Positions 57,612-64,000 of a stretch of 64,000 nt of DNA are shown here, piece by piece (positions within the stretch are counted from its first letter, which is position 1; each line of letters starts with the position of its first letter). Location: contig NZ_LT827010.1 in the NCBI RefSeq assembly GCF_900119315.1, positions 6,357,001 through 6,421,000 of the forward strand. Reading direction: 5' to 3'. Below the pieces are notes generated by a model. The model made no database searches, was not told the DNA's origin, and saw only the letters and a list, made by a program, of their open reading frames with translations. The position numbers and the translations under genes are program-made. The DNA is from Actinoplanes sp. SE50/110 (GTDB taxonomy: Bacteria; Actinomycetota; Actinomycetes; Mycobacteriales; Micromonosporaceae).

Positions 57612-58489
57612 CGGCTCTCCTGCGTGCTCAGCAGCCGCGGCGCCTTGCGGGTGGTGCTCAGCTTGCGGATCCAGATGAGCAGGGCGAGGAACACTCCGGT
57701 GCAGACCGCGATGACGGCCTGCCCCATCAAGGTGGCGTAGGGGCGGATGTAGGTCGGGTTGGTCACCAGCAGCACGTAGGTGCCGATGCCCAGACAGGTC
57801 ATGATCTTGGTGGTCAGCCGCGGGTCGGCGCGGCTGGCCCACACCTCGCGCCGCACGGTGATCTCCCGGGCCACGCTGGCGGTCAGCTCGTCGAGGATGT
57901 CGGACAGCCGCTGCCCACGGTCGGTGGCGTGCAGCCGCAGCGCCACGATCACCTCGTCGCTGGTGGCATCGGACAGCCGGTCAGCGAGCCGGTCGAGAGC
58001 GGTCACGATGGTGACCCCGCCGCGCAGGTGCGCGGCGAGCAGCTGCAGATCCTCGGCGAGCGCCTGCGGCGCGTCGCGGGTGCTGACCAGGATCGCCTCG
58101 CCAAGTCCGAGCCCGGTGCGCACGACGTCGGACAGCCGCCGCGTCCAGCTCTCGAGGGCCTCCAGCTGCGCGATCGCGCGTTGCTCGCCGGCGCCGGCGC
58201 CGAACAACCATCGCACGCCGAGCACGATGAGCCCGGCGAGCAGCGCCAGCAGCGGAATCTTGACGAGCAGCCACACCAGTACGGTGATCGCGGCCGCCGC
58301 GACCAGGATGATCTGGCGGGTCAGTCGGTCACGGCGCGACAGGTTCGCGCCGCGCCAGTATCGGCGGGCCCGCTGGAGCCGGCCGTCCGGGCGGGCCGGA
58401 GCCGGCCGGGTCCCGACCGCACCGGCGACGATCAGCATGATCCCGGCCACGCCTGCGGCGGCCAGCAGGGCAAACATCAACGGTGGCAT
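57608..58489 (-). CDS. TadB-like type II secretion F-domain protein
   Basis: A 293-residue platform partner of TadC with four or more membrane helices. The F-domain core is LEALESWTRRLSDVVRTGLG then LGEAILVSTRDAPQALAEDL and SDEVIVALRLHATDRGQRLS. Confidence 0.9.
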   Translation of the reverse strand: MPPLMFALLAAAGVAGIMLIVAGAVGTRPAPARPDGRLQRARRYWRGANLSRRDRLTRQIILVAAAAITVLVWLLVKIPLLALLAGLIVLGVRWLFGAGAGEQRAIAQLEALESWTRRLSDVVRTGLGLGEAILVSTRDAPQALAEDLQLLAAHLRGGVTIVTALDRLADRLSDATSDEVIVALRLHATDRGQRLSDILDELTASVAREITVRREVWASRADPRLTTKIMTCLGIGTYVLLVTNPTYIRPYATLMGQAVIAVCTGVFLALLIWIRKLSTTRKAPRLLSTQESR

Positions 58490-58495
58490 GGCCGG

Positions 58496-60019
58496 TCACC
58501 GTCCCCACGGCGTGCCAGCGGCGGCCGCGGTCTCGGGGAACAGGCGCTGCACATCGAAGCCGCCGTAGCTGAGGGCCTGCAGGATGTGGTCGTTGGGCCG
58601 CACTCCCGTCGGCATCGCCAGCCCGCCCGGTTCCTGGGCCCGGAACAGGTGGCTGCGGGCGACGCTGAGGCCGTTGTCGGCCAGCCCGTTGAGTTCGATC
58701 ACGTCGGACACGTAGTGCCGGTCCGGCTGGCCGGGGCGCTTATCGACCCGCTGGAAGATCAACAGGTCGATGGCGCCGGTGATCTGCATGTAGGCGCCGG
58801 TCGGGGTCGGCGTCGCGCCGTAGCGCAGCAGCAGCTCCGCCAGCCGGGTCAGGGCGGCATCAGCGCTGCGGGCGTGGATGGTCGACAGGGTGCCCTGCGT
58901 GGTCGCGCCGGCGTCGAGCATCGACACGATCTCCGCGGCCCGGACCTCACCGACCACGACCCGCTGCATGTTCATCCGCAGCATCGCCGGAAACAGGTCC
59001 ACCAGCCGCAGTTCACCTTCGGGCCGGCCCTGAGCGTCACGCTCACCGTGGCCCTGCCGTTCTTCGAACTCGACCGCCCACGGGTGCCGCTGCGGGTCCA
59101 GGGCCAGCTCCCGCTCGGTCTCCATGACCGCGAACCACTCCTCGCGGTCAATCTCGGACGCGAGCGCGCGCAGCAGGGTCGTCTTCCCGGAGCCGGCCAG
59201 CCCGGCGACGATCGTGTTGACCTTGCCGGCGACGATCGCCTTGAGAAAGTCGGCGAGCAGCGGGGTGATCGACCCGAGCTTGACCATGTCGTCGAGGGTG
59301 ACCTTGGTGATGCGGTGCCGGCGGATGACCACGACCGGGCGTGGGGTGACGGCGATCGCGGCGACCATCCGGGAGCCGTCCGCCAGCCGCAGGTGCAGGA
59401 TCGGCTGCGACGTCGACAGCGACCGCTCGGAGAGGCCGTCGCGGGCGGCGCGCCGCTGCAATAGCTCGAGGAGCTCGGCGTCGCTGCCCGCCGCGGTGAA
59501 AGTCTGCTCGTCGACGCGGCCGTCGGCGTATTCAACCCGTACCCGGTCATGGCCTGACACGTGAATGTTTTTGACCTGCGGGTCGTCGAGCAGCGGCTGC
59601 AGCCGGCCCAGCCCCAGCAGCTGGGCGGCGACCGCATCGGTCAGCGCATCCTCGTAGCCGAGCGGGATCTGGTCGCCGGCTTGGATCCGGTTGTCGATGT
59701 GTTCCCGCACGACCTCGCGCGTGGTTTCGATGGTCAGCTGCCGCTGGCTGTCCGGGCCGACCTGTCGGCCCCGCAGGTTGTCGCTGACGCGATCGCTGAC
59801 CAGGGAGTGCAGAGCCAGGACCACCTCGTAGTCGAGCTCGACCGGCGGCCGGCGGCGGCCCTGAGCGGGAAGCGGCGGCGGCGGGGGCAACTGGGTCACG
59901 ATCGACGGCAGCGACGGCAGGGTCCGCGCCGGCGCGGCCGGTGCCCCGGCACCGGGGCGCGGGCTCGGACGGCGCGGCTCCACCGGCCGGTACAGGTTCA
60001 AGGGCGGCCGGTCAGGCAT
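58496..60019 (-). CDS. TadA/CpaF secretion ATPase
   Basis: A 507-residue hexameric ATPase driving pilus assembly. The proline-rich start is followed by the N-terminal domain. Walker A GLAGSGKTTLLRALAS is at about residues 272-287; Walker B region is MQRVVVGEVRAAEIVSMLD and the His box GTLSTIHARSADAALTRLAE. ATG 60019 with GGGAGGACAGTT upstream; it overlaps TadZ by 8 nt. Confidence 0.95.
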   Translation of the reverse strand: MPDRPPLNLYRPVEPRRPSPRPGAGAPAAPARTLPSLPSIVTQLPPPPPLPAQGRRRPPVELDYEVVLALHSLVSDRVSDNLRGRQVGPDSQRQLTIETTREVVREHIDNRIQAGDQIPLGYEDALTDAVAAQLLGLGRLQPLLDDPQVKNIHVSGHDRVRVEYADGRVDEQTFTAAGSDAELLELLQRRAARDGLSERSLSTSQPILHLRLADGSRMVAAIAVTPRPVVVIRRHRITKVTLDDMVKLGSITPLLADFLKAIVAGKVNTIVAGLAGSGKTTLLRALASEIDREEWFAVMETERELALDPQRHPWAVEFEERQGHGERDAQGRPEGELRLVDLFPAMLRMNMQRVVVGEVRAAEIVSMLDAGATTQGTLSTIHARSADAALTRLAELLLRYGATPTPTGAYMQITGAIDLLIFQRVDKRPGQPDRHYVSDVIELNGLADNGLSVARSHLFRAQEPGGLAMPTGVRPNDHILQALSYGGFDVQRLFPETAAAAGTPWGR

Positions 60020-60818
60020 AACTGTCCTCCCGGGAGGCACTCGGGGTGACCGGCGTCGGCGCGGCCGCGGCCCGTCGCTGCTCGATCAGCGTGCGCAGGC
60101 CAGCCGCGGCGGAGTTCGCGGCGCGCAGCAGGGTGGCGCTCGGCCGGGGGACGCCGGTGCCGTTGGTGAACATGCCGGCCGTCCTGCCGTCCTCGGGCAG
60201 CTCCGCCAGCAGCTCGACGCCGAGGTGTTTGGCGATCTCCGGGGCGTCGTAGTCGCCGGCGCCGGTGACCAGCAGCCGCAGCACGCCACCACCCTTGCCG
60301 ACCTCGGCCTGCAACTGCGGCAACCGGGTGCGCGCAGCGGCGACCGCGGTCAGGGTCCGGCCGACGATCATCAGCGTGGCATCGGCATGCCGCAGCAGCG
60401 GCAGCGGCGCGTGCGGGGCGGGGACCCGTCCGCAGTCGGCGATCACGTCGACGGGCGGGTCGGAGCGCTCGAGGTCGCGTAGATACTGGCCGAGCTGGTC
60501 CCACAGCCGGCTCAGGCCGGCAGCCTGCCCCGGCTCGGTGGTGCCGGGCAGCAGCAGCCGGTACGGGGCGGTCTCGGTGAGCGACCGCAACTGCTGGGAG
60601 AAGGCGTCGTAGAGCCGGTTGTGGTAGTCGGCGACGCTGAGCTGCGCGATTCCCCGATCAGCGGGGACCTGCCCGCCGAGGTAGCCGGTCAGAACGCTGC
60701 CGCCCGACGCATCGCATTCGGCCAGCAGCACATCCCGCGGCCAGGTCAGGGTGAGGGCAAGGCTGGTGACGGTGGCGCCCGGCGATCCTTTGCCGGCGAC
60801 CACGGCGATCAACGACAC
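60012..60818 (-). CDS. TadZ/CpaE-like ParA-family ATPase
   Basis: A 268-residue MinD/ParA-type protein with a deviant Walker A (VVAGKGSPGATVTSLALTL) at the very N-terminus and LLAECDASGGS. It places the pilus machine at the pole in other Tad systems. The conserved second motif is VDVIADCGRV. Confidence 0.85.
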   Translation of the reverse strand: MSLIAVVAGKGSPGATVTSLALTLTWPRDVLLAECDASGGSVLTGYLGGQVPADRGIAQLSVADYHNRLYDAFSQQLRSLTETAPYRLLLPGTTEPGQAAGLSRLWDQLGQYLRDLERSDPPVDVIADCGRVPAPHAPLPLLRHADATLMIVGRTLTAVAAARTRLPQLQAEVGKGGGVLRLLVTGAGDYDAPEIAKHLGVELLAELPEDGRTAGMFTNGTGVPRPSATLLRAANSAAAGLRTLIEQRRAAAAPTPVTPSASREDSYA

Positions 60819-60821
60819 GAG

Positions 60822-61514
60822 CTACCCCGCGACCACGGTGATCGCGACCCGGCCCTGCTGCGCGCGGTCGACCAGGCCCGGGCCGAAGGCTTCGGCGACG
60901 ACCACGTCGACGACGGTGTTGCCGTCGGTCGCCTTGTCCCCGACCCCGGCCACCGTCGCGGGCACGGTCACCGGCCGGGGCAGCGCATCCTGGGCCGCGG
61001 CCTTGGGGTCCACGGTGACGTTGTGCGGATCCGAGGTGACCACCAATTGCACGGTGTCACCGGGGTGCAGCGGCCGGGCCGGCAGTTGCGCCGGGGTCAG
61101 TTCCAGGCCGATCAGCTGCTTGCCGGCGCCGGGGACCGCTTTGTCGGTGAGCTGCCCTGCGGTGAGCAGGGTGCCGTCGACCAGTTCCACCGCGGCGTAT
61201 TTGCCGATCACCGTGGACTGCTGGTCAGCCGGGATCGGGGCCAGCCCGGAACCGCGGTTAACCTGCACGGTTTTCAGGTCGCCGGCGGCGATCTGGTGGC
61301 CGGCGGTGACGGTGGTCGCGACGGCAAGTACCGGCACCGTGTCACCGGCGGTCCGGGCGTAGGTGTAGGCGCCCAAGGTCGCCACGACCATCACCACGAT
61401 GCCGGCGGCCAGCAGGCCGGGCCGACGCCGGCGGGGCATCCGCGCGGCCGGGGCGCCGGTCAACGGCAGCGGCCCGGCCGGGGCAGGGCTGGTGCGGGTG
61501 TCGGTCAGGCTCAT
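60822..61514 (-). CDS. CpaB/RcpC-like SAF-domain protein
   Basis: A 230-residue protein with one N-terminal membrane helix (RPGLLAAGIVVMVVATLGAY) and an SAF domain (VLAVATTVTAGHQIAAGDLK, GKYAAVELVDGTLLTAGQLT). It would contact the pilus at the outer face of the membrane. ATG 61514 overlaps the upstream stop (ATGA). Confidence 0.87.
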   Translation of the reverse strand: MSLTDTRTSPAPAGPLPLTGAPAARMPRRRRPGLLAAGIVVMVVATLGAYTYARTAGDTVPVLAVATTVTAGHQIAAGDLKTVQVNRGSGLAPIPADQQSTVIGKYAAVELVDGTLLTAGQLTDKAVPGAGKQLIGLELTPAQLPARPLHPGDTVQLVVTSDPHNVTVDPKAAAQDALPRPVTVPATVAGVGDKATDGNTVVDVVVAEAFGPGLVDRAQQGRVAITVVAG

Positions 61515-62386
61515 TGGTTGACCACCTGGGCTTCCTTGACCGCGACGGTGGTGGTGGCGACCCGGGTCTGGTCGATGACGCCGGTCTGGCCGCCGCCCGC
61601 CCAGTCGACGCGCCACGAGGTCGTCGCGGTGATCGTGTACTTGCCGCCGGGCCGGGTCCGGCTCGGCTGCGGGTAACCGTCGTAGCCGCAGGTCGGCGAC
61701 CGGCGATCGGCCTCCCCCGCCTTCTGCGCGGTGCCCGGGTTGGTGCAGGTGACGCTGTCACCGTTGCCCATCTGCCAGACGATCTGGCTCGCGCGGGCGG
61801 TAATCGTCACCGTGAGCCCGGCCGCGGACGCCGACGCGCTGATCGGACCCCACGTGTTCGGGGTCTTGGCGGTCCACAGCCAGACCGGGGTGAACACGAG
61901 GCCGGCGGTGTCAACACCCATCGTCGGCGGCTTCAGCGTGATCGTCGCCAGGGCGCGGCGGGCAAGTTCTTCCGGGCTGGGTCCCTGCGCGGTCGGGTAC
62001 CACCGCAGGACCGGCGCGCCCAAACCGCCACCGAGCACCACGCCGGTAAAGCAGGTGGCCCAGTACCAGAACCCAGTCCCGCCGTGCGAATCGCCGGCGG
62101 GCCCTTCCGCCACCGGTTTGAGGTAGCAGCTTTTGCCGTCGTACCAGCCCAGACTTCCGCCGTCGCAGGGCACCGGCATGCCGAGCCAGTTACAACCGCC
62201 GTCGCCGCCCCCGCCACCACCAGTGCTGCTACCGGTGCCGCCACTCGCACCGGGTTGATCGCCCCAGGATCCGCAGTCCCAGCCGGAACAGGCGCCGCCA
62301 CCGTCGTCGGCTAAAGCCGGCGCGGCCAGCGTGCCAGCTACCAAAGCCGCAACGAGGACTGTTACCTGCACCAGCCGGGCTAGCAT
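61511..62386 (-). CDS. Secreted glycine-rich protein of the Tad operon
   Basis: A 291-residue exported protein. Signal peptide MLARLVQVTVLVAALVAGTL then AAPALADD; Gly/Ser-rich linker; then a PKD-like beta domain (GLTVTITARASQIVWQMGNG then DSVTCTNPGTAQ and KYTITATTSWRVDW). Similar proteins accompany Tad loci in other actinomycetes. It is probably an extracellular or cell-wall part of the machine. Confidence 0.78.
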   Translation of the reverse strand: MLARLVQVTVLVAALVAGTLAAPALADDGGGACSGWDCGSWGDQPGASGGTGSSTGGGGGGDGGCNWLGMPVPCDGGSLGWYDGKSCYLKPVAEGPAGDSHGGTGFWYWATCFTGVVLGGGLGAPVLRWYPTAQGPSPEELARRALATITLKPPTMGVDTAGLVFTPVWLWTAKTPNTWGPISASASAAGLTVTITARASQIVWQMGNGDSVTCTNPGTAQKAGEADRRSPTCGYDGYPQPSRTRPGGKYTITATTSWRVDWAGGGQTGVIDQTRVATTTVAVKEAQVVNQ

Positions 62387-62934
62387 GTGGGATCCGTCAA
62401 GGCTTGGGACTTGTAGAACATCCAGCCTTTTTTGCCGCCGTAGTCTTTGGCCAGGGTTTCGATGATTCCTCGCCGAGGGCCACTAGGCACCGGCACCGGC
62501 GAATTGTTCTTGGTGAAGTACAGCTTGAACTTCGTCGTGTCGTAGCACTCGGTGATGGTGGCGGTCTTCGCCTTGAGGTCGATCTTGCTGATCGTGGGAG
62601 TCGACTGCGCTTCTCCCCGGTAGACCGCGCCGTGGATTTTGGTGTTGAGCATGAACGCAACGACGTCTTTTTGAAGCGGATCCTCCAAGTAGCGGGTGAG
62701 ATCTTCGCTCTTGTAGTCGGCGGTCAGCCCAGCCGTGTCGTAGGCCTGCCGGAACGACCGAAAGCGATCAAGGATCTCCGCGCTGGCAGCCGCTACCGCA
62801 GGGTCGGTCGATGGGCTGGCTGAAGTCGGCGCGGGCGGCGGAATCGGCGCAGCCGCCGACTTGTGCGTACAGCCTGCAAGTCCAGCAAGGACTGTCGCAG
62901 CTGCCGCCACACGCAGTGCATAGAGTGCGCGCAT
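62380..62934 (-). CDS. Lipoprotein, first gene of the Tad operon
   Basis: A 184-residue protein with a lipoprotein signal (RVAAAATVLAGLAGCTHKSA, lipobox LAGC) and a soluble NTF2-like domain (RFRSFRQAYDTAGLTADYKS then EDLTRYLEDPLQKDV). ATG 62934. It overlaps the next gene by 7 nt. Confidence 0.8.
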   Translation of the reverse strand: MRALYALRVAAAATVLAGLAGCTHKSAAAPIPPPAPTSASPSTDPAVAAASAEILDRFRSFRQAYDTAGLTADYKSEDLTRYLEDPLQKDVVAFMLNTKIHGAVYRGEAQSTPTISKIDLKAKTATITECYDTTKFKLYFTKNNSPVPVPSGPRRGIIETLAKDYGGKKGWMFYKSQALTDPTC

Positions 62935-63318
62935 GCCGTGTCGTCGCCTCCCCATGGCGTCTAGCGGGCACACGCGGAGTAGCGCTCCGGTGCACCCAGT
63001 GTGGATCACGCTCGCGTGGCCGGACTCTAGCAATTGACCAATGTCATGACCAGGCAGTAACTTCCCAGCCACGCTCATGATCACCAATTACGTGACGCAA
63101 AGTGATCAATGGGATGTCAGGCCGTGAAGGTACTTTGCGGACAAAGGACGTCGTAGGCGGCGCTGCGGTTACCAGATAAGCCCTCCGCAAGCAGCCAATA
63201 CAGCAGGCATAAGCCAACGGGGGGCCGCGCGAATGGCAGTCACAGACGGTGAATTCTCGACAACCGTCGGACACTTCCCGGAAAGCGGGACGGAACGGTC
63301 GCGTTCTGAGACATCGTC
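62935..63318. other. Divergent promoter region of the Tad locus
   Basis: About 380 bp without coding signal between the lipoprotein gene and the prepilin peptidase. It is AT-richer near 63030-63110 and should hold both promoters. No operator-like repeat is obvious. Confidence 0.5.
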
Positions 63319-64000
63319 ATGAGCAATGATTCCCTTCCCTCACTCCCACCCACCGGAACGACCGGCGACCACGTACTGGCCCGCTGGGGCCGACGGCTGT
63401 CTCCGCTGGCATGGCTGCGGGCCTCTGCAACCGCATACTGCGTGCCCTTCGGCACCGCCCCGCAGCGTCGCTGCCCGAGGTGCGGCGCACCACTGCTCGC
63501 CCTGAGCGGGCCGGGCACCACTGTGACCGGCCGATGCGCGCGCTGCAGGGTCCCGGTGGGACCGGCGGCATGGTGGCTGGAAGCCGGCACGCTCGTCGCC
63601 GCCGGCCTCGTGCTGTTCGGAGCCCGATCTGACCTGGAACGGACCGCCTATCTGTGGTTCGCCGTCCTCGGCGTCGTCCTGGCCTGCGTCGACATCGCCG
63701 TGCGCCGTCTCCCGAACCTTCTCACCGCGTTCTGGGGTGCCGGGCTACTGGCTGGGCTTCTGATTCCGGCTCTCGCGCAGCACCGGTTCACCTCGTGGCT
63801 TCAGGCGCTGGCCTTGGGAATTGTGTTGACCGTTCTGTTCGGATTGGTTGCGCTGGTTCGGCCAGGCCAGCTGGGCTGGGGTGACGTTCGGGCGATCGGT
63901 GTCGCCGGCATCGCACTCGGCTGGCTCGGCTGGGCGGCGGCGTATGCAGGGATCTTCCTGTCATTCACTTTCGCCCTGATATTCGTCATCCTCCGCGGCC
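63319..64000 (+). CDS. Prepilin peptidase (A24 family), cut by the right edge
   Basis: TadV/CpaA-type aspartic prepilin peptidase. ATG 63319. A cytoplasmic zinc-type part (RCPRCGAPLLAL and GRCARCRVPVGP) is followed by membrane helices. The two catalytic aspartates are in LACVDIAVRRLPN and LGWGDVRAIGVA. It would process the Flp-like pilin encoded by the divergent operon. The C-terminus is missing. Confidence 0.9.
   Translation, partial: MSNDSLPSLPPTGTTGDHVLARWGRRLSPLAWLRASATAYCVPFGTAPQRRCPRCGAPLLALSGPGTTVTGRCARCRVPVGPAAWWLEAGTLVAAGLVLFGARSDLERTAYLWFAVLGVVLACVDIAVRRLPNLLTAFWGAGLLAGLLIPALAQHRFTSWLQALALGIVLTVLFGLVALVRPGQLGWGDVRAIGVAGIALGWLGWAAAYAGIFLSFTFALIFVILRG

Noticed and set aside
57929..59464. 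511-residue plus-strand frame across TadB and CpaF
   Set aside because: It is antisense to two genes with clear Walker and F-domain motifs and has no features of its own.

Overview
The window comes from a high-GC, linear-codon-bias actinomycete, most likely a member of the Micromonosporaceae (Actinoplanes-like). This is inferred from the gene families: a methyl-accepting chemotaxis protein, a SigE-type sigma factor, WXG100/TY-Chap/DUF6301 polymorphic-toxin modules, IS701/ISL3/IS3 elements and a Tad pilus operon. No database was searched.

Layout. 1-2.5 kb: a chemotaxis receptor running off the left edge, a MarR regulator that overlaps it out of frame, a small unknown protein and a STAS anti-anti-sigma protein. 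2.85-14.5 kb: an accessory block with a receptor relic at its left end and a histidine-kinase relic at its right end. It holds an NB-ARC/TPR STAND protein, relics of an integrase and of a TPR protein, a 1905-residue secreted Rhs protein, a DyP-type peroxidase coupled to it, and a DUF4259/DUF4375-like protein. 14.5-19.8 kb: a secreted GH25 lysozyme, a HEPN-type Abi-like protein and an M48 membrane peptidase pair. 20.2-32.9 kb: a complete polymorphic-toxin locus on the minus strand. It reads YbaB - SUKH - SseB - WXG100-like - 1490-residue toxin with a predicted PD-(D/E)xK nuclease tip, followed by four DUF6301 + TY-Chap gene pairs separated by broken toxin C-termini. 33-41.4 kb: a secreted protein, a sigma/membrane-protein pair, assorted small genes, an intact IS701-family element with terminal repeats and CTAG target duplication, an ISL3 relic and a frameshifted phosphotransferase.

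41.8-49.2 kb is the most unusual region. A strong promoter, a 39-codon reading frame and a terminator precede an array of 34 tRNA-type genes (32 with an assignable anticodon, covering all amino acids except Phe). The array also contains an HNH endonuclease gene, a 128-nt hairpin-closed RNA candidate and a class A RNase P RNA gene lying between tRNA-Ile and tRNA-Arg. Three leucine tRNAs have short, class-I variable loops, and seven tRNAs lack the universal U33. An exact 18-bp inverted repeat brackets 33 of the 34 tRNA genes. Downstream lie small membrane proteins, an AlpA-like regulator and a decayed integrase, so the array looks like cargo of a former integrative element that brought tRNAs together with a tRNA-maturation ribozyme.

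49.3-51.8 kb: small hypothetical genes and a PIN-domain toxin-antitoxin pair. 51.9-64 kb: a Tad/Flp pilus operon (lipoprotein, secreted protein, CpaB, TadZ, TadA/CpaF, TadB, TadC, Flp-like pilin, two TadE-like and one TadG-like pseudopilin, and a LysM-BTAD membrane regulator) with a divergent prepilin peptidase cut by the right edge. Many genes within these operons overlap by 4 bp (ATGA/GTGA), which fixed most of the starts given here.
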